A DNA stretch of 64,000 nucleotides from contig JAVMKO010000003.1 in the NCBI GenBank assembly GCA_032164245.1, positions 41,976,890 through 42,040,889 on the forward strand. Reading direction: 5' to 3'. Each line of letters begins with the position of its first letter. The first letter of the stretch is position 1. Shown in pieces: positions 33,270-45,132 of this stretch. Both the position numbers and the translations under genes were made by a program. The notes beneath the pieces are model-generated. The model searched no databases and was not told where the DNA came from. It worked only from the letters and a program-made list of their open reading frames with translations. Source of the stretch: Sternotherus odoratus (lineage: Eukaryota > Chordata > Testudines > Kinosternidae).

Positions 33270-33440
33270 GGTGGAAGGATAGCTCAGCATTTCTGATAGC
33301 TCAGGGTTGCCAGTTCAATTCTTGAGGGTGCCAGTTAGGGATACGGGGCAAAAATCTGTTGGATGTTTTAATTAGGTATTGGTCCTGCTTTGAGTAGGGG
33401 GTTGGACTAGATGATCTTCTGAGGTCCCTGATATTCTGAG
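33270..33440 (+). mobile_element. Turtle tRNA-Lys-derived SINE (Cry I / tortoise Pol III type)
   Basis: A tRNA-like head with box A-like 'gatagctcagcattt' and box B-like 'cagttcaattctt' is followed by 'ttagggatacggggcaaaaa' and a CR1-like tail, 'ggtcctgctttgagtagggg' and 'ttggactagatgatcttctg', ending 'gatattctga'. This layout is that of the cryptodiran turtle SINE, which borrows the CR1 3' end for reverse transcription. Non-coding. Confidence 0.92.
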
Positions 33441-33502
33441 TGGGGCAAAAGTTGTACAAAGGCTATGTATATAGTTTGACCTGGGGTGTATGATTTCCAG
33501 AT

Positions 33503-33530
33503 CACACACACACACACACACATATATATA
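33503..33530. repeat. (CA)n(TA)n microsatellite
   Basis: About ten CA units followed by four TA units. Confidence 0.9.
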
Positions 33531-33710
33531 GCATGTACGTATCCATGGGATTCAGGCAGGTTTATACTTGGCACAGATAGTCTGTGTTACTGCTTGTTAC
33601 TGGGGCAACACTACTACTTTTAATATGCTAATTAAATTTCACTTAGTGGAAGTATATCTATGCAAGCTGGGAATCACACATCCGACTCATAGTGTTGATG
33701 TAGCTATAAT

Positions 33711-34450
33711 CAAGGAGGGGAAACTTTTTGGCCCAAGGGCCACATCTGGTAATAGAACTTGTATGGCGGGTCATGAATCCTCACAAAACTGGGGTTGGGA
33801 GTGCGAGCTCTGAGGTGGGGCCATAAATGAGGAGTTCATGTTGTGGGAGGGGGCTCCGAGATGAGAGTGGGAAGGGCTCCAGCTGGGAGTGCAAGCTCTG
33901 GGGTGGGGCTGGGGATGAGGGCTTGGGGCATGCAGGTGTGCTCTGGGCTGGGACCAAGGAGTTCGGCAAGCATGAGGGGGATCAGGGTAGGGGCACGGGA
34001 TTAGGGTGCAGGGAGATGTTCAGTGGTGCAGGCTCTGGGTGTTGCTTACCTCAAGCAGCTACTGGAAGCAGTGGCATGTCCCTTCTCCAGCTCCTACATG
34101 GAAGCTCAGCCTGGTGGCTCTGCACGCTTCTGCATCCACAGCCACCACCCCTGCAGCTCCAATAGGCTGTGGTTCCTGGCCAATGGAAACTGCAGGGGTG
34201 GCACTTGGGGTAGGAGCAGCATTCAGAGTGGAGTTCTGGGGCTGCCCCTATGCATTGGCGCCAGAGGGAGGCCATGTTGCTGCTTTCAAGAGCTGCATGG
34301 AGTGGCCACCAACCCTGCTCCCTGGCTGGAGCACTGGAGTGCCGGAGCAGAGCAAGCCCCAGACCCCGCACCTCAGTGGAAGCTCGAGGGCCCTATTAAA
34401 GCAGTTGGTGTTCTAGATCTGTCTCACGGGCTGTAGTTTTCACACCCCTG
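33711..34450. mobile_element. hAT-like non-autonomous transposon (~740 bp)
   Basis: The left end 'caaggaggggaaacttttt' and the inverse of the right end ('caggggtgtgaaaactaca') are decayed forms of 'caggggtgggcaaact', the terminal repeat of a common turtle hAT family. The G-rich interior ('gggtggggctggggatgagg', 'gtgcaggctctgggtgttgc') and 'agctcgagggcccta' before the right end match that family. The open frames of 106-137 codons on both strands here arise from GC-rich non-coding interior. A convincing 8-bp duplication was not seen. Confidence 0.82.
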
Positions 34451-34641
34451 CTCTGAGGTCGGGCCTTCACTATGAGGAGATCAAGGCTGCTGCACTTGAT
34501 GCAGCAGGGATAAAGTTAGCTAAAGATCCACTGAATCAACAACAGAGCATTCTCTGGTTAGTCCCAGTACTGCAGCTCTCCGAAAAGAGTAAGGGAAGTC
34601 AACCAGAGAGCATCTCCTGTTAACCCGGCACAGTGAAAATA

Positions 34642-34725
34642 ACAAGGTAAATCTACCTAAGCTACATCGACTCCAGCTATGTTATTCACATAGCTGGAAT
34701 AGCTTAATTTAGGTTGATTTACCCC
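34642..34725. repeat. Imperfect MITE hairpin
   Basis: Arms 'ggtaaatctacctaagctac' and 'taatttaggttgatttaccc' pair, with inner arms 'ccagctatg' and 'catagctgg' around 'ttattca'. It is a decayed palindromic MITE core related to the family at 14.3 kb. Confidence 0.75.
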
Positions 34726-34984
34726 CCCGTGGTGAAAAGGAGCCCTGAGTGACTCAACAGCCTAAGTCTCAATGAAAATCAATTAAACTTATGCTTCTAA
34801 TGAACTAAGTCATTTCTGAACATGAGAATTAGGTGTTTTGGGCAATTTTATGCACAGAATGACATATATCTTTCAGAAAAAAATTACTCATATTCATATA
34901 TTTTTTAGAATATTTTTTACTTTCCAACTTTCCTTCCCCTATCTACAAATGTAGTGTTTTTGTTATGCTCTCTTAGATTTAGAA

Positions 34985-36343
34985 CAGGTATCTCAAACAT
35001 GCAGCCCGGGGGCCGCATGCAGCTCGTGAAGACCTTCCCTGCGGTTCGCAAAGCTCCCTGGTGCCCCCTCCCATAGCAGTTTCCGGGAGGGAGGGGCCAG
35101 AAACGGAGGCTTCTCTGCTGCCTGGCTGGACTGCTGCTGATCCCCAGCTACCAGGCACTCTTGCTGCAGCCTCAATGAACAAGCTGGGACGGCACTTCCC
35201 AGGAGCCCTCTGCAGCGGAGGCCAGGAATGGTAAGACTCCCGCAGAGGGAGGTGGGAGGGCGGCGGGGAACCTGCCTTACCGCTCCTGGCCGCCACTGCA
35301 GAGGGCTCATTCATTGAAGCCGCAGTGCCTGGAAGCTGGGGCTCGGCAGAGGCCTAGCCAGGCAGCAAAGAAGCCTCCCCACCCCCAGGAGCAGTCAGAG
35401 GTGAGCCCATTCCACGGCTCTCTGGCCAGTCGCAGCAACCTTGGCTTGCTGCGCTGCCCCTTGCGTGCCATGCCCCGGTACCAGTATCTCCTGCAGAGGG
35501 TACTGGTCTCAGGCAAGGAGTGGCGGGGAGGAGAGTCCGGGAAGACTGAAAGGAGATGTGGGGACAGGAAGGGGCAGCTTAGGAGTGGGAGGGTATTGAA
35601 GCTGTGGGGGTGGGGGGAGATTTGGGGAACAGGGAGCAGGGTGCAGGGGAGATTTGGGGATGGCGCTGGGTTACAAGCATGGGTGGGGGGTCATTTGGAG
35701 ATGGAGAACATGGTTATGGGAGGTGAGTGGGGTGAGTTTTAGAAATGGGGTACAGGGAGCTGAGTTACAGGGGTGCGTGGGTGGAGATTTGGGGACGGGG
35801 AGCAGGATTATGAGGGTGAGTGGCAGAGATTTGGGGATGCAACACAGGGAGCTGGCTACAAGCATGAGTGGGGGAGATTTGGGGAACAGGGAGCTGGGTT
35901 ACAGGGGTAAGTGGGGATGGGGAACAGGGTTATGAGGATCAGTTTGGGAGAGGGAGACTTTCAACAAATATAATTGATATTAGGCTGAGATGGGCTGCAA
36001 TTTTTGTCAGATTTATCAGCATATTACATTTGAAAAAAGCTTGAATCATCTGAGACTGGTAATTTCTTGTTAAATTAGATTGGTTTGCTGGTGTTTCCAG
36101 CTCTGGACTACCTATGTTGCTCTTGCTTTGTTTGCCAAACAGCTGTTGGTGGTGCCTAGTGCTTTCCAGGAGGGACCAGGGAGCTGCGTGCTCAGCGAAG
36201 GAGGTGGGGCAGGGGTGGGACCTCATGGAAGGGGTGGAGTGGGGGCAGGGCAATGGGGAGGGGGGCGTGTCAGTGATGCGGCCCTTGGGCCAGTGCCCTA
36301 GTCCTCATGCGGCCCTCGTGGTCATTTGAGTTTGAGACCCCTG
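34985..36343. mobile_element. hAT-like transposon (~1.36 kb), second family
   Basis: The left end 'caggtatctcaaacatgcag' and the inverse of the right end ('caggggtctcaaactcaaat') form a terminal inverted repeat of the 'CAGGGGTCTCAAACT' type, with inner 'gggggccgcatg' against 'catgcggccctc'. No hAT transposase motif was recognised. The interior has a GC-rich left third with an inverted motif 'ctctgcagcgg'/'gccactgcagag' at 35,210-35,305. G-rich tandem-like sequence ('gagatttggggaacagggag', about 35,600-35,930) follows, then AT-rich sequence that may be a nested piece. No clear target duplication. Confidence 0.75.
35600..35945 (+). repeat. Imperfect G-rich tandem repeat
   Basis: Variants of 'gagatttggggacggggagc' and 'gttacaggggtgagtgggg' recur every 60-70 bases, about five times, inside the hAT-like element. 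The open frames across it reflect this repetition. Confidence 0.75.
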
Positions 36344-39300
36344 CTATAGTGTAATAGGAGGAGAACCAAGAAGGAAGATAAGACTTGCTTATTATGAGTA
36401 TGACGATTGACAGCCGAGCCATTTATTTTCAATAGCCTGGGAAATTAAAAACTTACTTGCATTGGAGTTAGTAAATTGCTGATGTTATTAAATTATTTTT
36501 TCCTAAATATAGCCTAATATATATTGGCATCACCATTGCTTATGTTTGTGACTATTAAATCACAACAGGATGCATCATTCTACCCCATCCAAACTCAGGG
36601 ACTGTGAAAAACTCAAGGATAACACGCTGAATGTGTTGAAGTGACAGCTCCTAGACAAACACAGTAGAAAATATTGCCGCTTTATTGATTAACTATCTAT
36701 CTATCTCTGCACATACATTCTTTACATCAGATGCACTCAGCACTGAACAGCTAGAAAGCCATTTCACTGTTAAATAGAGGCACACAGACTCACAGTATAT
36801 TCTCAGTTTAATGTTCTCACACTGTTTTCCCAAATTGCTATTATTACACTGTACTTATGCTAAGAGTCTTCTCTGCCTTGACTCAGACTCCTCACATTTG
36901 ATGCACCTTCATGATAAATTGTCAGAGGACACCATACCAGGATTAGTGTGTGTCTGTGACTTTATCCAATACAACTATTACTTCTCTCTCTCCTTTCTCT
37001 ACCACTTTCTTTTCCTCTCTTTTTGGGACATGATTTTTGTTTGTTTCTTACCCGATTCCCGGAGGGGAGAGCAGCACCAGTTCTTTTTTTCCTTGAATTG
37101 GTGTGAATGGGTGGAAATCCTTGTCCAGATCCCCAACTCCTGTTGGGTCCCATTCAAGCTGCTGCTTAAAGCTGCCTTCATGCACTAACTGAATATTCTC
37201 TTGTCACAGGTGAAGCAGTCCTCAGTAGGTTTAGAGTAGAAGAAAGTGATGAGAACGGGAGAAAGACATGAAGGGTCAACAAGTCTCCATCTCACACTTC
37301 GTGAGAGAAGTAAGTACTTGGCCATTAAAATCAATGGTAAAATTCCTGTTCTTATCAATGTATCCAGCATTTCATCCCATACCTTCAAATTCTCAGAGCA
37401 ATCCATCACAGCACATAAGAGCATTATGACCCCCAGACAGAGGAACTCCATTTTATAGTGACTAGTATTATTATTGAAATATGAAGAGTAAAACATTTTT
37501 CTACACTCATCACCACTCAACTCTTGTGGCTGAAAAGGACCACATCATTGGTCTCCCTCATCTCTGAGGTTTCTAAGGGGAATTTAATCCTCAAACCACT
37601 TTTATTCCTCTTGTTGGCCTCCCTCAAGTTAAAAAAAACACTTTAAAATTTTTCCCTTAATCAGCTCAGAAAAAAAGTGCCCTTTTCTGTCAAGAGGTTC
37701 AATGGGGCTGTGCCTAGGGAAGGGGACTTCCTTTTTAGCTGTCTGATCCCGACTTGTTGAACTCAATGGGAGCTGTACCATTGATTTCACTGAGTGCAAG
37801 ATCAAGCCTTAGAACAAGGCACCACGTAGCCTGTGGAGTTTCAGTTCCCTCACCTATTTTTAGCTAGAGCCAGCCCGGGGAGTATGGTAGGATAACGAAG
37901 TAGTGTGGCTCTCTGAACCATGACATAGTAGAAGAAGAAGAGGAGACACAACTGTAGATCAGAAAGGAAAAAGATTGACAGCAAAGTTATTTATTGTTTG
38001 TAACCTGGGAAATTAAAAATGTACACACAATCTAACCTGTCAGTTAATGATGCCATTTAGGAAATGTCCCTTAAACACGATGTAATGAATGTTAGAATTA
38101 AGCTAAATTGAAAGATACAAGTGAAAATGTAACTGTGTATTATCCTGGATGGGATGAAATATGTTAAAAAAAATAAAAGATACCATACTTATGTTTTCAA
38201 TATGGAGATACTTGTGGCATTTCAGACCCATTTAATTCAGTGGTGCTTTGTGTGGACACTGGAGTCATCCCACACAGATCCAACTACAAGATCAATCCCT
38301 CACTCCCACCAAAAATGATTATATGAACAGAAATTATGTAATTTAATTCAATATTAAAAATCCTTTAAATGTGAAGTATGATTATGGATCTCGTGACCCC
38401 ATTTATTGTCTACTATTCATGTTACACACTCTTTCTGCCTTTAAGATTCAAAAGGGATAGAACATCCTTCTTGGTTGCCAGACTGTCTTCTGCAGGGACC
38501 AGTTAAGAATAGCAATGAATTACTTTAATAAACAAATGATCAGTGGCCAAAGATCATTTCACAATTTAACATTAATGTAAATGCACAATCATCAACCCTC
38601 ATCTCATTGTATGAATTTGATTAGAGTGTAAATTCCATTTGGAAAAAAATCAATGTACATGCAAAGATCAAGAAAGCCTTTTTACCCATAAATCCTACAG
38701 CACATAGGGCCTGATCCAAAGCCCATTGAATGAAATGGGATTCTCAGCTTTAGCTCAGGTCCACAGACAGAGTTGGGACAATGTATTCCTTACCAAAGAC
38801 AGTGTGGTTGTTCAGTCTGTCTATCTGCGGGGACTGCACTACTAATTACTAGCTAGTCCCAGTCCCCATTAGTATAAGTGGTCAGTGATGCATTCTCTGA
38901 TAATGTCTTATTTTCTTTATCTACCTCTCTTCCTGGACTGTTCCAGTACTAAATAACCCCAGCCTGAGTTACACAGTTTTGTTTCATTACTGCTAATCTG
39001 AAAATCTCCTTGCTCCACTGAAATACTGCCTACCACAGAATTTCTGCAGATTTTCTCCAGTTTCATTTCTCCTAATAAAATTTCAAATTTCCAAAAAATG
39101 TTTCCCCCAAGTTTGGTGGCAAGTTAATTTATTTTTTGTTCGCTGACCCTTTCTGTGGAATTCAGTGGGAAAAAAATGGCTCCAACCTTTAAGTTCTACC
39201 ACTTCCATAATTTAGTATGTTTTAAGGACCATCTATAAATTCAAAGAGTGCGCTTAGGAATCATCTTTAAAGAACAAAACCCTTCAAAATTCCAAACTCA

Positions 39301-39384
39301 GAAGAATAAACTCATGCCAGGTTTATTGTATGCTCATGCTCCAGCAGAGAATCCCTATGGCGAGTGTTATACAGTTTGTCTGAG
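36344..39384. other. Unassigned DNA with degraded repeat traces
   Basis: No gene was seen. A CT-rich stretch lies at 36,970-37,025. Partial matches to the palindromic 'gatcc...attgattt' family occur at 37,740-37,815 and 38,700-38,770. The open frame of 125 codons at 36,811-37,188 has no recognisable domain. Confidence 0.4.
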
Positions 39385-39538
39385 GGTGGAGATGGATGGC
39401 AGAAGAGAGATCATTTGTTCATTATCTGTTAGGGTCACTCCCTCTGGGAAACCTGCCATTGGCCACTGCCAGTAGACAGGATACTGGATTGGATGGATCT
39501 TTGGTCTGACCCCGTATGGCCATTGTTGTGTTCTTATG
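39385..39538 (+). mobile_element. CR1-type LINE 3' terminal fragment
   Basis: The tail 'ctctgggaaacctgccattg', 'gccactgccagtagacagga', 'ggtctgaccccgtatggcc' and final 'gttcttatg' match the 3' UTR of the subfamily seen at 26.4 kb. Only the terminal ~150 bases are present. Confidence 0.88.
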
Positions 39539-39540
39539 TA

Positions 39541-39588
39541 GTCAGACTAGATGATCACACTGGTTCCTTCTGACTTTATAATCTATGA
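39541..39588 (+). mobile_element. CR1 3' terminus, second subfamily
   Basis: 'tcagactagatgatcacact' and 'ggttccttctgactttataa', then 'tctatgac', match a CR1 3' end of another subfamily, directly after the previous fragment. It may be a nested or tandem insertion, or a chimeric 3' end. Confidence 0.7.
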
Positions 39589-40494
39589 CTCTGGGTGCAG
39601 ATCGAGCAGCCAGAAAGTAGTCTCATCCTCCCCTCAACCACATTCACCAAAGAAGGAGAGGAGGTATGGTAAATGTGCCTCTAGCACATCTCTGCTCTTG
39701 TCTCCATTGGCAGAGCTCCTATGGAGCTCCTAGTGGAGACTAACTTTATATGCTGTGAGTAGTGTCAGGTCTAAAGCTCTCTCTCCCTCAGTGTAACTTC
39801 ACAAAAAAATGAAGGATTATAGGAAACTTTTCTTTATCTGCCTTTTTTTTTTTACAATAGAAATTTTAAAACTTCCACCAAAAAATTACATCGTCCTTCG
39901 CCACATAGATTAGACAGCAGAAGGTACTTATGAGCAAATCATATATTTTTAATTTTTATTATACTCCATGTTTTACTGCAGGGTAAGTTGGAGACATGTG
40001 ATCTCATTCCAGTGGTGATGCAGTGACTAAAAGAATGTGTGCTTAAATATTTTATTAACAAGATATAGCAATCACAATTCATAAAAGATGAGCTCTTCAA
40101 AATGTAACATATAGATACAAAAGACTTACACAGAATGCTAGCCAAGTTCACATATCCCTATCTATGTTCAATCAATAATTAAATGCATTCATAATGGCTT
40201 AAGATGTAATATGTAATAGGATTCATTACTCAGTCATTTCATTGTTTTGACCACTGGAAAGCATCTCTTTTTTTAAAAAGGGCCCAATCTTGCTCCCATT
40301 TAATACAATCAGCTGTACTTTTTCAAAAAGTTTCTATGCAGAGGTTGCTAATCAAATTATTAAATGCATACACCAATAAATTGAGCTTGTGAATTTAAGA
40401 AAGTATGGTTAAATCCCTGATTGGGTGCTTTTCATGTACACACTTAAAGCTTTGACCCCAAGGGCAGAACCAAAATGAACAGGTCACCAAATAA
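39589..40494. other. Unassigned AT-rich DNA
   Basis: No gene or repeat was recognised. Confidence 0.4.
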
Positions 40495-40562
40495 AGAATC
40501 ATAGAAGATTAGAGTTGGAAGATATCACAGGAGGTCATCTAATCCAACTCCCTGTTCAACAG
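40495..40562 (-). mobile_element. CR1 3' end, very short
   Basis: The plus strand 'agaatcatagaagattagag' and 'aggtcatctaatccaactcc' is the complement of the CR1 tail. Only about 68 bases remain, a strongly 5'-truncated insertion. Confidence 0.85.
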
Positions 40563-41640
40563 AATTTCAAATATGTATAAATATAGAAGATGGGTAAACT
40601 TTCATTCCTTCAAGACTTTGTTTGGGGATTTTAAAAAAAAGATGTATGATGTTCTGAATGAAATGCAGTTCAGTGGTCTTAAAATTATTGTATCAAACAG
40701 ATGTATTTGTTTTTTTTTAAAAAAAAACATTTCCTCTTCACATCTCTACCAACAAGCCATCCTCTTCCCTCACTTACAATCTGTAGATCACTGACCATAG
40801 TCTAGGAATGTGATTAAAAATCAGTCAACGGCAAATCAGTGGTTGGGATTCCTAGGGGAAACACACTTTTTGCATTTTGATTTTGGTACAGTCTCCCTAT
40901 GCCATGTTAGAGCAGTCTGGTGGCTTAATTGTCCCAACTGGCTGAAACAACAGTAGAGGATCAACATGGCACAGGGGCATCCCTGCTGTATCCATTTCCT
41001 CCATCTATTTTTACCTGCTACTCCAACAGTGAGTAAGGCAAATGGTACAGTAGCCCTTGTGCTGGCTCTTATCCCTGAAAGTTCTCCTTGCATGCAGGTT
41101 TTTGGATCCATTAAGTTAGCTAAATAGGCAGATTTGGTGTGTGTTGCAGTGTTTTCCATGCTATCCCATATCATTTAGTTGAATGTGGGTAGATATAATC
41201 ATTTGCTACACAACAGTAAATCTGATTCATCCTTTAAAAAAAAATCTCTATCCTGATCATGCATACAGCTCTATTCTGGAAGAAACGTAGCCACATGTGT
41301 AGTGGATAGTGATGGGGAAGCAAGGCTGAAGTATAAAGGCAAAAGACCTTTGAATATAAAACTGGGGCAGTACCAGCACTCTAGTGAATTCTACACTGGC
41401 ATCCAACTCCATAAGAAAAGATTGGAGAGGATCCTCTTTTACATATGGCAGAAATTACCATGAACTGACAAGGATACACACTGGACCAGGGACTCTCAAA
41501 GTTTTCACAGTGTAATTCACATTGTGGAAGTTTTGAGACTTTAGAAACACAAAAACTAAAGAGACTATTGTACCTAGGTGTGCCAGATGCCCGGGGCATA
41601 TTGCATATTCCTGGCTATTGTATCAATAAACACATGTATC
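40563..41640. other. Unassigned DNA
   Basis: No gene was seen. The open frame of 112 codons on the minus strand (40,836-41,174) lacks motifs. Confidence 0.4.
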
Positions 41641-42076
41641 TTTGGCCTGATCTACACTGGGGAAGTGTCAACTTAAGATACCCAACTTCCGCAAATAGTA
41701 GCTGCAGTACTGTGGCTGGATCCAGTGGGGCTATGAGCTCCTGCTGCTCTGAGCAGCCTGGTAAGGGGGCAGGGCTCTGAGCTCCAGCAGGACAATGTGT
41801 CAAGCTCCAGCGGGCCACGCAGCCGCCAGACACACTGCTCTGAGCAGCACGGTAAGGGGGCAGGGAGCGGAGGGGTTGGATAAGGGGCAGGGAGTTCCGG
41901 GGGCAGTCAAGGGTTGGATGGGGTGGAGGTTCTGGGAGGGGGCAGCCAGGGGTGGGAAGTAGGTGGGGGTTAGATGTGGCGGGTCCAGGTTGTTTGTGGA
42001 GGCACAGCCTTCCTTACCTGGCCCTCCATTGCAACCCTGATGTGGCCCTCCAGCCAAAACGTTTGCCCACTCCTGT
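41641..42076. mobile_element. hAT-like transposon fragment and MITE trace
   Basis: The start, 'ggcctgatctacactgggga' with 'acttaagatacccaacttcc', belongs to the 'tctacact' MITE family. From about 41,700 the GC-rich text and the right end 'tggccctccagccaaaacg' then 'tttgcccactcctg' match the turtle hAT family whose end reads 'caggggtgggcaaacgttttgg' on the other strand. The left terminal repeat of the hAT is missing. Confidence 0.7.
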
Positions 42077-42838
42077 TATAGCCAGTCATTCTCGCTCATT
42101 TTTCTTTCTTTGTCCTTGCTCACACATTTTATGTCTGTTCAAGCATTGATTTAATTAACTTAATTAGCTGAAACTTTTTAAAGGCCTCAGTAGTTTCTAT
42201 ATAATGGACATACATGACAATATATTTGATCTGTTATTCTTACATTCACTCTAATTAAAATGTACTTATTTCTTTTCCAAGAGGTTCATTTCTCACACAA
42301 GCTCTAATAGAACTATATTTTCATGCCATATAGTACAGTCTTTAATAACTTACAATTTGAAAGAGCTATTCAAGTATCCTTTCAAGGTAATCAGAGGTGT
42401 CATGACTGTCAGATTGCCTGTTGAGTATCAGCAACATCAGAACAAAATAATAGCCTCAAACAGACTTGTATTTTTGAATTAGGTTTTCATGTTGATTTTT
42501 TCCTGTGTGTCTGGGTTACAAGAATGGTGGGAGGAGGTATTACAAACCTTAATGGTATGCTCAATCTTGGGGAGATCTTTTCAAGTTGATAATACATGTA
42601 TTTTAACACCAGAGCTCAATCACAAATTTGTGTGGATTGGTGAGTTTTGTAGGATAATTAGTTTTTCCATTGATAGAGGTTAGTGCACCATCAAATGAAA
42701 GTTTCCTAAAGTCTTACATTCTTCACAACATTCTGAGTTGACACAAAGAGATTTGACAAAATTTTAAATATTCAAAAAGAACACATGAGATCCTGACTGA
42801 ACACACGAGGTTTAAAATTTGGAATACCTTAACAACAT
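42077..42838. other. Unassigned AT-rich DNA
   Basis: No gene or repeat was recognised. Confidence 0.4.
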
Positions 42839-42955
42839 AGTATCAGAGGGGTAGCTGTGTTAATCTAGATCTTCAAAAGCGACAAAGAGTCCTGTTCCAC
42901 CTTATAGACTTACAGAAATATTAGAGCATAAGCTTTCGTGGGTGACGAAGTGGGT
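42839..42955 (-). mobile_element. Penelope-like element terminal fragment
   Basis: The plus strand 'agtatcagaggggtagctgt', 'gacaaagagtcctgttccac', 'ttatagacttacag' and 'agcataagctttcgtgggtg' match the common turtle repeat of this type. On the minus strand 'cccacgaaagcttatgctc' preserves the hammerhead-like 3' core. The stem-loop before it is shortened by a deletion. Confidence 0.65.
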
Positions 42956-43479
42956 CTTGTCGCTCTTGACTACTTAGTTATGGTTACTTTTTGTTGTCTA
43001 TCTGAGTCCAGGACAACTCAAGATTGTCAAATAACAGGCTGAATTGGAATTATTTAATCAAAGATTATCAGAGATTAGTACAGCACTATACAAAATAGAC
43101 AAAACAGATACCTTACCACACTGGGTTTTAAGATTAAAAATCTGTCTGTCTCTTCTTTACTGTATTTGGTGAGACATGGCAATACCAATGTCATTATATA
43201 GGGTTTTTTAACAAATTGTTATGTCATTTCTGTATGTTCTCAATTGAAGAGGGCTACCTAGCAGTCAAGGACCAATGTTCTGGACCTTACAATACAAAAT
43301 ACTCTGTTAATATCACAAAAATTCTAAATAATATTTAATATATTAATAAATAAAATATACCAAAAAAACAGGACCAAAAGGATTAATATTTATTAACAGG
43401 TACTATCCTTTGATGCAGTAACTTAAGTCACCACCAAATCATTTTCTTCCTTTCCTAGAAGTCTCAGTTATATTATGCC
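42956..43479. other. Unassigned AT-rich DNA
   Basis: No gene or repeat was recognised. Confidence 0.4.
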
Positions 43480-43612
43480 TTAGGACCTGATCCTGCAATG
43501 CGCTGACTGCTTGCAGTTAGATGGCGAGCATGTTTAGTTCCCAATGATTTCAGTGGGAATTGCAGCTGCTAAACTCTCAGCACGTTAGATCATTTTAGAT
43601 TCTGGCTGAGTA
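43480..43612. repeat. Palindromic 'cctgatcctgcaa' family repeat
   Basis: 'ggacctgatcctgcaatgcg' begins the copy and 'gatttcagtgggaattgcag' lies near its middle, as in the family copies at 9.99 and 25.84 kb. Non-coding. Confidence 0.55.
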
Positions 43613-43639
43613 GAATTTCAGAGTGTTAGATAATGCTTC

Positions 43640-43870
43640 TCTGTAGGATTGGGGGAAAACTTTCTGGTGAAATTGTTTTGACAGAAAATTGGTTTTTCAA
43701 CAAAACACTTTTTTCCAGTGTCTGCTTAGCACAGAAAATCTCAACTTTTCAACAAAATATTGAAAACTGAACAGTTTTCAGATGAATACAGAAAACTTTG
43801 GGGGGTTAATTTTCCAGTGAAAAATCAAAGATTTCCAAGGGGAAGGAAAGAGAGAAACTTTCTTCTGAAC
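43640..43870. repeat. AT-rich 'ttttcaacaaaa' dispersed repeat
   Basis: Alternating 'gaaaactttctggtgaaatt', 'ttttcaacaaaacac', 'ttttcaacaaaatatt' and 'ttttccagtgaaaaatc' make a quasi-palindromic AT-rich repeat known from turtle DNA. A similar short patch lies at about 62,575-62,645. Confidence 0.5.
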
Positions 43871-44384
43871 AGCACTGCTTATTGGATGAGTCTGGATTTC
43901 AGTTCTCTGTTTGAGAATTAAACATATATATTAGAAAGGAGCCCCCCAATGGATATAACTGACCTTGTGTAGAACATGTGAGTATCTATACCATTTTTGC
44001 ATTATATTTTAGATATAAGGAAATACTGTAGGTTAGGTGATTTGAATGTTTGTCTACTATTAGAACAGAGTGTAGACTAGAAATTAAATAACATGATCCT
44101 GACCTTTGCTTGTGCAGAAGAGAATAATTTGCAATTCAGGAGAAGGGGTCTAAAGGACTTTCAGCTACCTTATCACTTAACTCTAGGCCAGGTATGCAAT
44201 TTCCAACTCCCCATTATAGATACATCATACTGACACCTGTTTTTATTGGAGCCAGTTGCCAATGACTCCTTTACGCCTTTATGCCGTCTGGGGATAACCA
44301 GGGCACAGGAACAAGAGGCCATATGAGCCACAGATAGGGGTTTGTGTAGGAGCAATTATGCCTCTTTATACCATCAAAGGCTTA

Positions 44385-44825
44385 AACTATCATCATCATG
44401 AGTTAAGTTTATCAATTAATTCCCAAACCTCCTCTAATGACACTTCAATCTGTGACAATTCCTCAGATTTGTCACCTACAAAAGATAGCTCAGGTTTGGG
44501 AATCTCCCGAATGTCCTCCGCCATGAAGACTGAAGCAAAGAATTCATTTAGTTTTTCTGCAATTACTTTATTGTCGTTAAATGCTCCTTTTGTATCGCGA
44601 TCGTACAGCAGCCCCACTGGTTATTTAGCAGGTTTTACCCTTTGAGTTTTTTGGCTAGCTGTTCTTCAGACTCCTTTTTGGCTTCTCTTATTACATTTTT
44701 ACACTTAATTTGGCAGTGCTTATGCTACTTTCTATATAGCTCATCAGGATTTGACTTCCACTTTTTAAATGATGCCTTTTTATCTCTCATTGCTTCTTTT
44801 ACCTTCTATCCTGATTTGGCAGGTG
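44385..44825 (-). mobile_element. CR1 LINE, endonuclease-RT linker region
   Basis: On the minus strand the frame gives 'VIAEKLNEFFASVFMAED' then 'LSFVGDKSEELSQIEVSLEE' then 'VWELIDKLN', the region of CR1 ORF2 just before the RT domain. The preceding linker, with 'KWKSNPDEL'-like text, is partly readable. Stops and frameshifts are present. Both ends are truncated, so it lacks the CR1 3' tail. Confidence 0.9.
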
Positions 44826-44864
44826 TGAGTCTTTTATTTAAAAAAAAAACAAACAAACAAAATC

Positions 44865-45132
44865 CTTCTTTTAAGACCCTGGTTGATTTTCAGTGTCCTA
44901 AAAACCCAGGGTTTTGATCTGTGCTCACTTTGTAACCAATTGGTTAGTATATTATTCTAACTCCCCAGGAAAGGGGGTGAAGAGTCTTGGGGTAATATTT
45001 TGGGGGAAACAGGCCCTTTTTCCTGAATTTTTGTCTAAATCACCTGGTGGTGGCAGCAATACCATCCAAGGACAAGGAAAGGAAACTTGGAGAAGTTTTA
45101 ACCTACACTGATATAAAAAAGCTTAGGGGGTC
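44865..45132. mobile_element. LTR-type repeat, first part, interrupted
   Basis: 'agtgtcctaaaaacccaggg', 'tgctcactttgtaaccaatt', 'tccccaggaaagggggtgaa', 'ccatccaaggacaaggaaag' and 'aaaagcttagggggtc' match a very common turtle LTR family. The text continues after the insertion at 45,851 with 'tttcatgagggtccccacat' and 'cagagttcagagtggagagg'. Confidence 0.7.

Noticed and set aside
34006..35742. Open frames of 93-142 codons on both strands
   Set aside because: They fall in GC-rich interiors of hAT-like elements, overlap in opposite frames and show no domains.
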